Positions 47,673 through 57,203 of a stretch of 64,000 bases of DNA are shown one piece after another (positions within the stretch are counted from its first letter, which is position 1; the number at the start of each line of letters is the position of its first letter). A program made the translations under genes and the position numbers. Where the stretch lies: assembly GCF_020783315.1 (NCBI RefSeq), contig NZ_CP086063.1:1178001-1242000 (forward strand), written 5' to 3'. Source of the stretch: Ferruginibacter lapsinanis (GTDB lineage Bacteria; Bacteroidota; Bacteroidia; Chitinophagales; Chitinophagaceae). A model generated the notes under the pieces. It was not told where the DNA came from, searched no databases, and saw only the letters and a program-made list of their open reading frames with translations.

Positions 47673-48575
47673 TTATGCAGGCTGAATCAGCTTGAATGCA
47701 TCCGGTATGATCTCAAAAGAAAATTTACCCGCTGTTGTTGCAGGGTCTCCATCGATATGTAACGGAGCTCTATCTAAATTCCGGATGATGAGTTTGTCGG
47801 TTTGAAAATACAATACATCTTTGTCATGAAAAGTTTTGTCATTGTATTCACTGATCTCTCCTCTGCTGATATGTTTCAGGATAGACAATAACAAACGAAA
47901 CTTACTCATTTTTTTTACTACAACTACATCAAGTAAACCATCGCTTAGACTTGCTTTTGGCGCAATGGTAAAATTGTTGCCAAATTGATTGCTGTTGGCA
48001 ATGCTGATAAAATACGCTTCGGTTGTAAATGAGTTACCTACATTGGTAATTTCAAATAAATAGGGTTGTGCAATCAGGAAGTTATTGATCGTTTGTTTCA
48101 CATAAGTAGATAAACCCCTTGATTGCTGAGAGGCAAAATCATGCGCTACCTGGGCATCAAATCCTAATCCGCAGAGCATACAGCTGAAAGAATCGTTGAT
48201 AAAAAAGGAATCTATATAAGAAGCCTTACCTGTAAAGATCACATCAAGTGCTTTATCAATTTGCCTAGGGATCTTTGCAGCTAATGCAAGCCCGTTGCCA
48301 GATCCCATTGGGATGATGCCTACTTTTACATCCACATCTAATAAAGCGTTAACGATTTTATTTATTGTGCCATCGCCGCCGCAAATAACAATATCTGTGA
48401 TCTCTTCGGTGTCTATTTTTTCTTTAAGATAAAAATAATTGCCTGCAGCATTGGTATGTAAAATTTCGAAAGGAATATTCTGTTGCTTAGTTCTTTCCTT
48501 GATCTTTTCAATTACAAGACCTTTGTTTTTCGTTCCCGAGATAGGATTAATAAAGTAAATTATTTTGCGTTGCAT
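47673..48575 (-). CDS. YegS/BmrU-type lipid (diacylglycerol) kinase
   Basis: 300 aa. DAGK catalytic domain with FINPISGTKN at the start and the nucleotide loop CGGDGT (65-70), followed by MGSGNGLA, and the C-terminal beta-sandwich with LHIDGDP. Such kinases phosphorylate diacylglycerol or related lipids on the inner membrane. It is convergent with the patatin gene (16-bp gap) and follows a lipoprotein gene by 7 bp on the same strand. Confidence 0.9.
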   Translation of the reverse strand: MQRKIIYFINPISGTKNKGLVIEKIKERTKQQNIPFEILHTNAAGNYFYLKEKIDTEEITDIVICGGDGTINKIVNALLDVDVKVGIIPMGSGNGLALAAKIPRQIDKALDVIFTGKASYIDSFFINDSFSCMLCGLGFDAQVAHDFASQQSRGLSTYVKQTINNFLIAQPYLFEITNVGNSFTTEAYFISIANSNQFGNNFTIAPKASLSDGLLDVVVVKKMSKFRLLLSILKHISRGEISEYNDKTFHDKDVLYFQTDKLIIRNLDRAPLHIDGDPATTAGKFSFEIIPDAFKLIQPA

Positions 48576-48582
48576 CAGGGCG

Positions 48583-49125
48583 CTAATTTACTCTTTTTAA
48601 ATCTTTGAGCATAAAATCTTCATCATATGATGGATTTAATCTCGTTTTATAATGAAACTCAAGTGCATTGCGGAGAGCTGGAGTACTTTTTATCATTTTG
48701 TTGGTAAAGTAATCACTCAATGGATAAATAGAAAATGTGCCATCATCTTTTTTTACTTCTGCCAGATATATTCTGCCGGCAATGTCAATGTTTAAGAATT
48801 GTTTATTGACAGCGGTTGATAAAAATGCAGTTCCCTTTATAGTGTCATCAGTTACAATCCTATATTTAACAAATTCATCAATGTACCCGGTAATGGCTAC
48901 ATTATATTCCATATCATCTTTTTTTGTAAGGATCACTTTTACAGGTTCGATCTTTGAATGTCTGTCGTCGATTATTTTTGTAACCATCGTGGCCCATTTG
49001 CCTAAATATGATTCGTCAATAGATTGCTGGGGAGATTCGTCGAGAGGATAAGGAGATGAATACGGGCAAGCCGTAAGCAAAACAGAAACTATAATAAATG
49101 AAATTGAATGTAACGTTCTTTTCAT
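48583..49125 (-). CDS. Hypothetical lipoprotein (180 aa)
   Basis: The signal peptide ends in lipobox LLTAC with the lipidated Cys at residue 20. The rest is a single beta-rich domain starting ESYLGKWATMVTKIIDDRHS, like small lipocalin-type envelope proteins, with no catalytic motif. It is probably cotranscribed with the lipid kinase 7 bp downstream. Function is not recognised. Confidence 0.75.
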   Translation of the reverse strand: MKRTLHSISFIIVSVLLTACPYSSPYPLDESPQQSIDESYLGKWATMVTKIIDDRHSKIEPVKVILTKKDDMEYNVAITGYIDEFVKYRIVTDDTIKGTAFLSTAVNKQFLNIDIAGRIYLAEVKKDDGTFSIYPLSDYFTNKMIKSTPALRNALEFHYKTRLNPSYDEDFMLKDLKRVN

Positions 49126-49427
49126 CCTGTAGGTAAAATTAACTCTTTAGCTGCCACAAAATACGATGAATGTGAACTTGTTAATAACGTTTTAGTTACT
49201 GATTTATTGCTGATTTTTTGTTAAGAACAGACTTGCCCGGTTAACAATTTCCATTATCCATTTGATGCCTGATCAAAAATGTTTTTTCAAGACAATGGCG
49301 GTAATTTAAACAAAACGACAGCGCCGGGTAGGCAGGAGGTAACTTAAAAATATTACCATCAAACTCTTATGGAAATTTTATAAAGGCAACGATTTTTGAG
49401 TAAAAGAATACATTACCCACAAAAAAA
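49126..49427. other. Intergenic stretch, nothing recognised
   Basis: About 300 bp between two minus-strand genes. I see only a TATTTTG-like element on the minus strand near 49156-49163 that could serve the lipoprotein gene. No ORF, repeat or RNA fold stands out. Confidence 0.5.
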
Positions 49428-49453
49428 ACCTCTGTAGAAAAATCTGCAGAGGT
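49428..49453 (-). terminator. Intrinsic terminator after the 276-aa secreted protein gene
   Basis: Stem ACCTCTGTAGA (49428-49438) / TCTGCAGAGGT (49443-49453) with one mismatch; on the minus strand it is followed by eight T bases. Confidence 0.88.
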
Positions 49454-49479
49454 CACATGTATAAATGAAGACGGATTAA

Positions 49480-50310
49480 CTATTTATATCCTATCCAGGT
49501 TCTTTTTTCAATATTAAATAACCAGTAAACACCATTTGCATAAGCGAAATTAAAAGCAGACTCTACAGTTGCATCTTCAGGTAGTTTTAATACAGACGTA
49601 AGAGAGCCATCGGCGATGTTATACAGCTCAATTTGCTTTTCTGTGACGTTCAAAAAACCAATTTCTGAGTTTTTAATACCTGTGTAAATCAGAGATGTGT
49701 AGTTGTAGTCCTCAGGAGTTGTATACAGGTCCGCATCTGCATCCTCTTCAATATCTTTTTTTACTTTACCAAAGTGGATCGTTAATGATTCGTCACTTGT
49801 AGCGGAACTGGTTGAATAAAAAGAAACGGTTCTGCCTGATAAAAACATTACTGCTTTTTTAGCAGGGAGCAAAACCCCAACAGATTGTGCATCTGGCTGA
49901 TTAAGGCCTTCGAAATCAGTGACAAAATTTTCAGGAATACCCTTCTTGTCAAGCGAATAGGTGAACCAGCCATTATCATCGTATCCATTTCCAGAAATAC
50001 TTTTAGAGGTAGGGTTGTACCAGATTCCTCTTAAATCTACCATGGCTTTTTGCTCGTCGTCAGAGAGTCTTTTGCCCTTTACATCAAAAACCCCAAACGG
50101 GTATTCTTTATTACCGGCAAACGAAGCATAGTATTTTTTTAACATCGGATGCCAGGCAACAGAGGCTCCTCTTGTTCCGCACATATCATCATCAACGGTT
50201 TTAGGCATTTTAAGCTCCAGCGTTTTTTTAAGATTCTTTTTTGTTTGAGCAGTCAAACATAGCGAAGTAAGCAATACTCCGGCAATTACCAGCAAGGTTA
50301 TACGTTTCAT
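49480..50310 (-). CDS. Hypothetical secreted protein (276 aa)
   Basis: The ATG at 50310 is chosen because it begins a clean signal peptide (MKRITLLVIAGVLLTSLCLT); an ATG at 50337 is possible. The mature part is a beta-propeller-like repeat protein (GVFDVKGKRLSDDE, GNGYDDNGWFTYSLDKKG, IGFLNVTEKQIELYNIADGS) without recognised active site. Probably periplasmic. The gene is followed by a strong terminator. Confidence 0.78.
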   Translation of the reverse strand: MKRITLLVIAGVLLTSLCLTAQTKKNLKKTLELKMPKTVDDDMCGTRGASVAWHPMLKKYYASFAGNKEYPFGVFDVKGKRLSDDEQKAMVDLRGIWYNPTSKSISGNGYDDNGWFTYSLDKKGIPENFVTDFEGLNQPDAQSVGVLLPAKKAVMFLSGRTVSFYSTSSATSDESLTIHFGKVKKDIEEDADADLYTTPEDYNYTSLIYTGIKNSEIGFLNVTEKQIELYNIADGSLTSVLKLPEDATVESAFNFAYANGVYWLFNIEKRTWIGYK

Positions 50311-50355
50311 ACATGTAGGTTTGAACGCAATTAACAACTAATAATCAACAAAAGC

Positions 50356-50375
50356 AATACCCATAGATGGGTATT
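50356..50375. terminator. Short hairpin between obg and the secreted-protein gene
   Basis: AATACCCAT (50356-50364) / ATGGGTATT (50367-50375). It sits just after the obg stop on the minus strand, with only four T bases after it, so termination is probably weak. Confidence 0.4.
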
Positions 50376-50376
50376 T

Positions 50377-51384
50377 TTATATTTCCTTTTTCTCGGAGTT
50401 ATTCAATGTTTTCCAAAGCAGGTCTTTAAGCTCTGAAAGTCCTTTGCCGGCTACTGAAGAAATAAATATATGAGGAATTTTTTCAGGTAATTCTTTTTCT
50501 ATAGCAGCTTTCAATTCATCATCCAGCATATCACTTTTGCTGACAGCAATGACAAAATCTTTTTGAAGCATTTCCGGGTTGTATTCTTTCAATTCATTTA
50601 CGAGGATGTCAAATTCTTTTCTATGATTGTCACTGTCGGCAGGGATCAGGAAAAGTAAGATAGAGTTACGTTCAATATGGCGTAAAAATCTATGCCCCAA
50701 GCCTTTTCCTTCAGCAGCGCCTTCTATGATACCCGGCAGATCTGCAATACAAAAACTTTTACCATCTCTGTATTCAACCATTCCTAACTGTGGTGTAAGT
50801 GTTGTAAATGCATAATCCGCTACTTTAGGTTTGGCTGCAGTTATGCATGACAGTAAGGTAGATTTTCCTGCATTTGGGAATCCAACAAGTCCTACATCCG
50901 CCAGCACTTTTAATTCTAATAATTTCCATCCTTCAATACCGGGTTCGCCAGGTTGAGCATAATCCGGTGCCTGGTTGGTTGCTGTCTTAAAATTGGAGTT
51001 ACCCAATCCGCCACGGCCACCTTTTATCCAGATCACTTCCTGTCCATCTTCTAAGATCTCCACTTCTTTTAATCCCGTTTCTTCATCTCTTGCTATAGTG
51101 CCTAACGGAACTTCTATGATAATATCTTTTCCAAAACGGCCGGTTTGATTGTTTTTATTTCCTCCTTCTCCATCTTCTGCCAATACATTTTTATAATATC
51201 TTAAATGCAGTAATGTCCATAATTGTGAGTTGCCTCGCAAAATGATGTGAGCACCACGTCCACCATCGCCACCATCAGGGCCTGCCATAGCATTATACTT
51301 GGTACGCATAAAATGCTTACTACCAGCTCCTCCATGTCCACTCCGGCAAAAAATCCGGATATAATCTATAAAATTCTTTTCCAT
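50377..51384 (-). CDS. obg: GTPase Obg/CgtA
   Basis: 335 aa. Glycine-rich Obg fold (1-157: [33 protein letters not shown]), then the G domain with G1 GFPNAGKST (168-176), G3 DLPG (215-218) and the SKSD G4 motif (AVSKSD). The C-terminal OCT domain is absent, as usual in Bacteroidota. Essential GTPase for large-subunit maturation and stress signalling. TACCTTTG on the minus strand (51393-51400) lies just upstream of the start. Confidence 0.96.
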   Translation of the reverse strand: MEKNFIDYIRIFCRSGHGGAGSKHFMRTKYNAMAGPDGGDGGRGAHIILRGNSQLWTLLHLRYYKNVLAEDGEGGNKNNQTGRFGKDIIIEVPLGTIARDEETGLKEVEILEDGQEVIWIKGGRGGLGNSNFKTATNQAPDYAQPGEPGIEGWKLLELKVLADVGLVGFPNAGKSTLLSCITAAKPKVADYAFTTLTPQLGMVEYRDGKSFCIADLPGIIEGAAEGKGLGHRFLRHIERNSILLFLIPADSDNHRKEFDILVNELKEYNPEMLQKDFVIAVSKSDMLDDELKAAIEKELPEKIPHIFISSVAGKGLSELKDLLWKTLNNSEKKEI

Positions 51385-51392
51385 TAGTGCTG

Positions 51393-51400
51393 CAAAGGTA
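51393..51400 (-). promoter_or_regulatory. TAnnTTTG element upstream of obg
   Basis: TACCTTTG on the minus strand ends 9 bp before the obg start codon; no -33 partner is clear. Confidence 0.45.
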
Positions 51401-51443
51401 GTTTATATATTTTTTTGGTAAATTTATTTTAAACTTACAGATT

Positions 51444-51899
51444 ATGCAATCTAAAGCGGCTACGGTAAATGAGTATATACAAGGCTTGCCGGCAGAAAGG
51501 CAGGCAGTGATCAAAAAATTAAGAACGATCATCAAAAAAAATTTACCTAAAGGTTTTAAAGAAGAGATGAGCTATGGGATGATAGGGTATGTAGTGCCAT
51601 TTAGCACCTATCCAAAAGGGTATCACTGTGATCCCAAACTGCCCTTGCCATTTATTAATTTGGGGTCACAAAAAAATCATATTTCTCTACATAATTTGGG
51701 TATTTACGGAAGTGAAAAATTGGCCAATTGGTTTGCCGAAGAATACGCTCGTTTAAATATCGGCAAATTGGATATGGGCAAAGGGTGCATTCGGTTTAAA
51801 AAAACTGATACAATTCCTTATGAGTTAATAGGTGAATTAGTATCAAAGATCTCAGTGCATGATTGGGTGAAATTGTACGAAGAAAAAATGAGGAAGTGA
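51444..51899 (+). CDS. DUF1801-family protein
   Basis: 151 aa, one DUF1801 (YdhG-like) domain: VNEYIQGLPAERQAVIKKLR, EEMSYGMIGY, NLGSQKNHISLHN, and a C-terminal KGCIRFKKTD-type strand. Distantly related to frataxin-like folds according to structural work on the family; no enzyme activity is established. Divergent from obg across a 59-bp gap. Confidence 0.87.
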   Translation: MQSKAATVNEYIQGLPAERQAVIKKLRTIIKKNLPKGFKEEMSYGMIGYVVPFSTYPKGYHCDPKLPLPFINLGSQKNHISLHNLGIYGSEKLANWFAEEYARLNIGKLDMGKGCIRFKKTDTIPYELIGELVSKISVHDWVKLYEEKMRK

Positions 51900-51934
51900 T
51901 AGGAGCTACTATTCCATGTATGATAAAACGTACT

Positions 51935-52606
51935 TCATTCAATGTTTTTTAGTGCAGCATCAATTCTTTCTTTCAATGTTTCATAAGGCGTAAACCCTTG
52001 CGCTAGTAAGAAAAACTTTGATTCGTTGACCTGCAACAGTACCTGCGGAAATGAGGTTACACTTAATTGTTTGCACAAAGCAAATTCGTAGTAAGCTCTT
52101 TCTTTATATTCGTTACTTTTTAGTTTGCTGTAAAATGTGTCTGCATCTAATGCATATTTTTCAAGTAGATGACGATAAGCTTCGTCATCATCCAGATCCC
52201 TTCCCTCATAATTTAAAGCATATTGCAAGTCACTGGCGAATGCAATTTGTTTTTCAGGAAATATTTCCTTGAAGATGGATAATGCGATAGCCGGTTTTTC
52301 TGAGTTCATCACCCAATCACTTTTATCGGGGTTGTTAATATGCCATAAAAAATCTTCACCGAATTTGACACCGGTCAATTCCTCCACACGTTTATAAGCA
52401 CCTTGTATATAGGGCCCAATTTTTTCGATAGGGGCAATGTTTTCACCGATCATCATACCGCCACTGAGTACCTCTATATCAAACGCATCTCTGTATTCTT
52501 TGGCTATTTCAACCATTACCGGGCTAAAACCATAGCACCAGCCACAGTAGGCATCATAGCAATAAATTAATATTGGATTCATTTTTTCGTTTTTTAATTC
52601 TTTCAT
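51935..52606 (-). CDS. DsbA/FrnE-family thiol oxidoreductase-like protein
   Basis: 223 aa from the ATG at 52606, directly after the polA stop; an ATG at 52582 would give 215 aa and fits the domain equally well. The active site is YDAYCGWCYGF (Cys21-x-x-Cys24) in a thioredoxin fold with a helical insert, ending TSFPQVLLQ with the cis-Pro region. No signal peptide, so it acts in the cytoplasm, as FrnE does. It probably shares the polA transcript. Confidence 0.85.
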   Translation of the reverse strand: MKELKNEKMNPILIYCYDAYCGWCYGFSPVMVEIAKEYRDAFDIEVLSGGMMIGENIAPIEKIGPYIQGAYKRVEELTGVKFGEDFLWHINNPDKSDWVMNSEKPAIALSIFKEIFPEKQIAFASDLQYALNYEGRDLDDDEAYRHLLEKYALDADTFYSKLKSNEYKERAYYEFALCKQLSVTSFPQVLLQVNESKFFLLAQGFTPYETLKERIDAALKNIE

Positions 52607-52608
52607 TT

Positions 52609-55467
52609 TTAATGAGCAACTAACCAATTATCTCCGACGCCTACTTCGGCATCTGTAGGAACATCATTCGGTAATTTTAATGCAGTTTGCATACATTCTA
52701 AAATAACAGGCTTAATAATTTCTATTTCATCTTTATGTGCATCAAACACTAATTCGTCATGTACCTGCAATAGCATTTTGCTTTTAAAATTGCGTTGTTT
52801 GAACGCTGCATGAATTTTTATCATGGCCAACTTGATCATATCAGCTGCAGAGCCTTGAATAGGAGAGTTGATAGCATTACGTTCTGCAAAACCACGTACG
52901 GTAAAGTTGGCAGAATTGATGTCTTTCAACCAACGCTTACGTCCCATCAAAGTTTCAACATAGCCGGTTTCCCTGGCGAAGTTGATGGTGTCATCCATAT
53001 ATTTCTGGATGTTGGGGAATTGCATTTTATAATTATCGATGATCTCTTTAGCTTCTGCTCTTGTGATACCTAAATTTTCTGCTAAGCCAAATGCGCCTTG
53101 TCCATAGATGATGCCGAAGTTTACACTTTTGGCTTTGTAGCGCATTTCTTTGGTCACTTCTTTTTCATCTACGTTAAATACTTTGGCAGCCGTAGCGGTA
53201 TGAATATCTTTTCCGGTTCTGAATGCTTCACACATATTTACATCGCCACTAATAGCCGCCACGATGCGTAATTCAATTTGAGAATAATCGGCACTTAGTA
53301 GAACAAAATTTTCATCTCTTGGTATAAATGCTTTTCTGATCTCTCTGCCTCTTTCAGTTCGTACCGGAATATTTTGCAGATTAGGATTGTTGCTGCTAAG
53401 TCTGCCGGTTACAGCAACAGCTTGTGCGTAACTGGTATGCACCCTGCCGGTTTTTTTATTGATCATCAACGGTAGTGCATCTACATAAGTTGATTTTAAT
53501 TTAGTGTATTCTCTGAAGGCTAAAATATCATCTACAATTTTATTCTTGCTGGCCAATTTTAATAATACATCTTCACCTGTTGCATATTGACCGGTTTTGG
53601 TTTTTTTAGCTTTAGGATCAATTTGCATTTTATCAAATAAGACTTCTCCTAATTGTTTAGGGCTTGCCAAATTAAAACGAACTCCCGCCTGAGCGTATAC
53701 GCTTTCTTCTGCAACTTTCGCTTCTTTTTCGAGTTCCTTGCTATAATCGTTCAGAAATTTTTCATCAATTCGGATGCCCTCAAACTCCATGTCGGTCAAA
53801 ACCTTCACCAATGGGTTCTCTACCTGGTAAAAAACTTTTTCTACTTCTTTTGTTTTTAGTTGGGGAAGAAAAATATTTTTTAATTGTAAAGTGATATCAG
53901 CATCCTCGGCGGCATAATCTTTTATCTTTTCAACTTCCACATCTCTCATATTACCCTGATTCTTTCCTTTCTTTCCGATAAGTTCGTCGATGTGTACGGT
54001 TTCGTAACCTAAATATTTTTCACTCAATGCATCCATACTTCTTTTGCCATCAGGTTCAATCACGTAATGTGCCAGCATCGTATCAAAAATGTCTCCTTTC
54101 AATTCAAAGCCATACCATTTCAATAGCAGCATATCATATTTGATATTTTGGCCTATCCATGTTATTGCAGTATTGTTGAACAGTTGTTGAAAGTTGTTTA
54201 AAAGTTGAATGCAGTCTGCCTGATTTGCAGGGCATGGAACATAGTATGCTTCGCCGGGTTTAAGAGAAAAACTTAATCCTACCAACTCTGCATCGTTAGC
54301 ATCTATGCCGGTTGTTTCGGTGTCAAAGCAAATTTCAGTTGATTGAGCGGCCAGCTTTATGAATTGTTTTATTGAATTTTCATCGTTCAATAAAATATAT
54401 TCGTGTGGAGTATTGTTGATATTTTTTTCTATAGCAAAGTGATCTTCTTCTGATTCATTTTCAGAAGAATTACTGGCAGATGGTGTTGGGGCAGGTGCTT
54501 CAATTATGTTTCCAAACAGGTCCATTTGAGCTGGCACAGCTTTAGCTTTTTCTATTGCCTGTTGCCCATTGTCAGCCGTAGCTATTCCAATTTCTTCACC
54601 CAATAATCTTTTGCCTAATGTTCTGAATTCCAGTTCACCGAAAACTTCTTTCAGCGCCTCTTTATTCATTTCCTTTATCCTGAAATTTTCTTCATGAAAT
54701 TCAGCTGCAGGAATATCGGTGATGATGGTAGCTAACTTTTTACTCATCAATGCCAGCTCTTTACCGGCAGCAACTTTTTCGCCGAGTTTACCTTTTATGT
54801 TAGCAGCATTGTCTAAAATATTTTCTAATGTCCCATACTCTTTCAACAATTTAGCAGCCGTTTTTTCGCCAACACCGGGAATGCCGGGGATATTATCAAC
54901 ACTATCACCCATCAATCCTAAAATATCTATTACCTGGCTAACATTTTCAATATCCCATTTTTCACAAACCTCTTTTGGCCCAAGTATTTCGTGTGTATTG
55001 CCCTGGTAAGGCGGTTTGTAAATTTTAATGTTTTCTGTTACCAGTTGTCCATAATCTTTATCGGGGGTAACCATAAAAACTTCGTAGCCTGCCTTCTCTG
55101 CTTGTTTTGCCAATGCGCCAATCACATCATCGGCTTCGTAACCATCGATGGCAATTACAGGAATGTTTAATGCTTCTATGATCCTTTTGATATCAGGAAC
55201 GGCGAGTGAAATATCTTCAGGTGTTTCTTGTCTGTTAGCTTTGTAATCTGCAAAATCTGTATGGCGTTCGGTGGCAGCGCTGGTATCAAAACAAACAGCC
55301 ATATGTGTAGGCTTTTGATTTTTAATCAGATCAACTAATGTATTGGTAAAGCCAAATTGTGCATTGGTGTTTTTGCCTTTGCTGGTAACACGTGGTGTAC
55401 GAATAAGTGCATAGTAGGCCCTAAAAACAAGCGCAAATGCATCTAACAGAAATAATTTTTTTTGCAT
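52609..55467 (-). CDS. polA: DNA polymerase I
   Basis: 952 aa from the ATG at 55467 (MQKKLFLLDAFALVFRAYYA); the frame is open to 55506. 5'-3' exonuclease (about 1-290, with GYEADDVIGALAKQ and GDSVDNIPGIPGVGEKTA), 3'-5' exonuclease with DTETTG (proofreading residues present), then the polymerase domain with SADYSQIELRI (motif A), the O helix RYKAKSVNFGIIYGQ and VHDELVFDAH (motif C). All three activities look intact. Needed for Okazaki-fragment processing and excision repair; uvrB lies nearby. Confidence 0.97.
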   Translation of the reverse strand: MQKKLFLLDAFALVFRAYYALIRTPRVTSKGKNTNAQFGFTNTLVDLIKNQKPTHMAVCFDTSAATERHTDFADYKANRQETPEDISLAVPDIKRIIEALNIPVIAIDGYEADDVIGALAKQAEKAGYEVFMVTPDKDYGQLVTENIKIYKPPYQGNTHEILGPKEVCEKWDIENVSQVIDILGLMGDSVDNIPGIPGVGEKTAAKLLKEYGTLENILDNAANIKGKLGEKVAAGKELALMSKKLATIITDIPAAEFHEENFRIKEMNKEALKEVFGELEFRTLGKRLLGEEIGIATADNGQQAIEKAKAVPAQMDLFGNIIEAPAPTPSASNSSENESEEDHFAIEKNINNTPHEYILLNDENSIKQFIKLAAQSTEICFDTETTGIDANDAELVGLSFSLKPGEAYYVPCPANQADCIQLLNNFQQLFNNTAITWIGQNIKYDMLLLKWYGFELKGDIFDTMLAHYVIEPDGKRSMDALSEKYLGYETVHIDELIGKKGKNQGNMRDVEVEKIKDYAAEDADITLQLKNIFLPQLKTKEVEKVFYQVENPLVKVLTDMEFEGIRIDEKFLNDYSKELEKEAKVAEESVYAQAGVRFNLASPKQLGEVLFDKMQIDPKAKKTKTGQYATGEDVLLKLASKNKIVDDILAFREYTKLKSTYVDALPLMINKKTGRVHTSYAQAVAVTGRLSSNNPNLQNIPVRTERGREIRKAFIPRDENFVLLSADYSQIELRIVAAISGDVNMCEAFRTGKDIHTATAAKVFNVDEKEVTKEMRYKAKSVNFGIIYGQGAFGLAENLGITRAEAKEIIDNYKMQFPNIQKYMDDTINFARETGYVETLMGRKRWLKDINSANFTVRGFAERNAINSPIQGSAADMIKLAMIKIHAAFKQRNFKSKMLLQVHDELVFDAHKDEIEIIKPVILECMQTALKLPNDVPTDAEVGVGDNWLVAH

Positions 55468-55495
55468 GCGGTAAAGATAGCAAAAAAGGTAATCA

Positions 55496-55523
55496 GCAAT
55501 TTGCAATCGGCAATCTGCAAAAT
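55496..55523. repeat. Four in-phase GCAATNN heptamers upstream of polA
   Basis: GCAATTT, GCAATCG, GCAATCT and GCAAAAT follow each other at 7-bp steps just upstream of polA on its 5' side. Short, so possibly accidental. Confidence 0.5.
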
Positions 55524-55566
55524 GTAATCTTCGCTATAGTTTTCCTCCTTTAAGCGGTAGCGGGGG

Positions 55567-56298
55567 CTAAAATCTGGTGTTGATATAATGCGGTAACATA
55601 TCTCTCCAGGTTGGCCAGTCATGGTGCATATCATGTCCCCAGATATCCAGTTCGTAATGAATGCCTTTGTCATACAATTCGGCAGCAAAAGAAGCGGCAG
55701 CATTAGGGTCTTCATGATTACCTCTGCCACTTAATATATGAATGTGACGACTTTCTCTTATCTTTTCAAGATACCAATGGTCGGTTATATTAGGAACATA
55801 TTGCATAGGAGAATTATAATACACCTGTTCATCCCAAAAACCATTGGTATAGTAAGCCAAGTCATACACGCCACTCATCGCAATTACTCCATTGATGAAA
55901 TCAGGATATTTTAAAAACAAATTCATACTGTGTAATGCGCCGAATGATGCTCCGCAGGTAATGATAGGCGTGTCCCAGGATGTTTTACTTTTGATAAATG
56001 GAATTACTTCATCAATGACATAGTCATTCCATTGGTTGTGACGGATTGCTTTGTGTTCTCCCAGCATATCCTTATTCATCCAGCTTTCATTGTTTACACT
56101 GTCGATTGAAAAAACTTTTACTTTACCGCCATTGATCCAGTGCGATAAAGAGTCGATCATTTGAAAACGTTCATATTCCAGATAGTCTGCCCCTGCAGTA
56201 GGTATCATTAATAACGCAAAGCCATAATCTCCATAGGTAACAATGGGCATATCCTTGTGCAATGCAGGGCTGAACCAACCGGTTATTTCTCTTTTCAT
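55567..56298 (-). CDS. Alpha/beta-hydrolase esterase (EsteraseD/enterochelin-esterase-like)
   Basis: 243 aa. No signal peptide. The nucleophile elbow CGASFGAL places Ser118 as the nucleophile; late acidic and His residues (LSGRGNHEDPN; WGHDMHHDWPTW) can complete the triad. The overall pattern MPIVTYGDYGFALLMIPTAG is typical of small Bacteroidota esterases annotated as 'esterase family'. Substrate unknown. It sits between polA and the ParA-like gene, all on the minus strand but with gaps, so cotranscription is unclear. Confidence 0.82.
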   Translation of the reverse strand: MKREITGWFSPALHKDMPIVTYGDYGFALLMIPTAGADYLEYERFQMIDSLSHWINGGKVKVFSIDSVNNESWMNKDMLGEHKAIRHNQWNDYVIDEVIPFIKSKTSWDTPIITCGASFGALHSMNLFLKYPDFINGVIAMSGVYDLAYYTNGFWDEQVYYNSPMQYVPNITDHWYLEKIRESRHIHILSGRGNHEDPNAAASFAAELYDKGIHYELDIWGHDMHHDWPTWRDMLPHYINTRF

Positions 56299-56414
56299 CT
56301 TACTGGTTTTTTACGAAGTTCTCAAAGTATTCATGATGGTTAACTGAGCAAAATCAATTGTATTCAATGATTCTTATCAGATAATGATTCTTTTTATTTC
56401 TCTACATAAAAAAT

Positions 56415-57155
56415 CTACAGCACCCCTTCCTTGATCTCTGTCCACAGTTCTCTGTAACATTTTGCCGCATAACTACTGTTGGCAAACTCCATAATAGGAG
56501 CTTTGTGAATGCCCATTTTTTCTACATCAGATAAATATGGAATATAGTTTTGGAAGAATCGCTTGTCTTTATATAATTCATCCATGATCTCATTGTGCAT
56601 AGTTTTACGCAGGTCGGCCATGGTAAAGAAGCACATCATCTTACTGCCATCTAAATCCTTTTCTTTGAAATAATCTTTTACCATGTGATAGGTACGGATA
56701 GATAAAGTGGTTGGAATAACCGGCATTAACACAATATCAGCGGCATTGAAGATATTTTCACTTAAAGCACTAAATCCCGGAGGGCAATCAATAAATACAA
56801 AATCATATTCTTTGTCCAGTTGTTTTAATACTGACTTCAATCTGTTCTTGTTTCCCTTCATTTCTTCCAGCATGATATCAAAACTTTTTGCAGAATTGTC
56901 GGCAGGTATGACATCCAGTAATTCAAAATCAGTAGAAAGAATTCCGTTTTCAAGATGAGCATCTTTAGTGATTAATTTTTTGATGCCGGGGTGCACTTTA
57001 GGTTTTGCTTTGTAATAAAAAGAGGAGGAGCCTTGTGGGTCGATGTCCCACAATAAAGTTTTAAAACCATCGGCTGCCGCCAGATAAGCGAAGTTTACGC
57101 AACTGGCAGTTTTGCCAACACCGCCTTTAAGATTGTAGAGAGCAATTGTGGTCAT
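56415..57155 (-). CDS. ParA-family ATPase
   Basis: 246 aa. Deviant Walker A KGGVGKTA (residues 10-17), the WDIDPQGSSSFYY loop and FIDCPPGFSALSENIF are the landmarks of ParA/Soj proteins. No ParB gene or parS-like cluster is adjacent, so it is an orphan ParA. It may position a protein cargo or take part in chromosome segregation with a distant partner. It starts 48 bp downstream of the uvrB stop. Confidence 0.9.
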   Translation of the reverse strand: MTTIALYNLKGGVGKTASCVNFAYLAAADGFKTLLWDIDPQGSSSFYYKAKPKVHPGIKKLITKDAHLENGILSTDFELLDVIPADNSAKSFDIMLEEMKGNKNRLKSVLKQLDKEYDFVFIDCPPGFSALSENIFNAADIVLMPVIPTTLSIRTYHMVKDYFKEKDLDGSKMMCFFTMADLRKTMHNEIMDELYKDKRFFQNYIPYLSDVEKMGIHKAPIMEFANSSYAAKCYRELWTEIKEGVL

Positions 57156-57203
57156 AAACGGCTAAGATTTAGTGTTTTAGAAAAGGATTCCTAAGATACT
57201 GAA

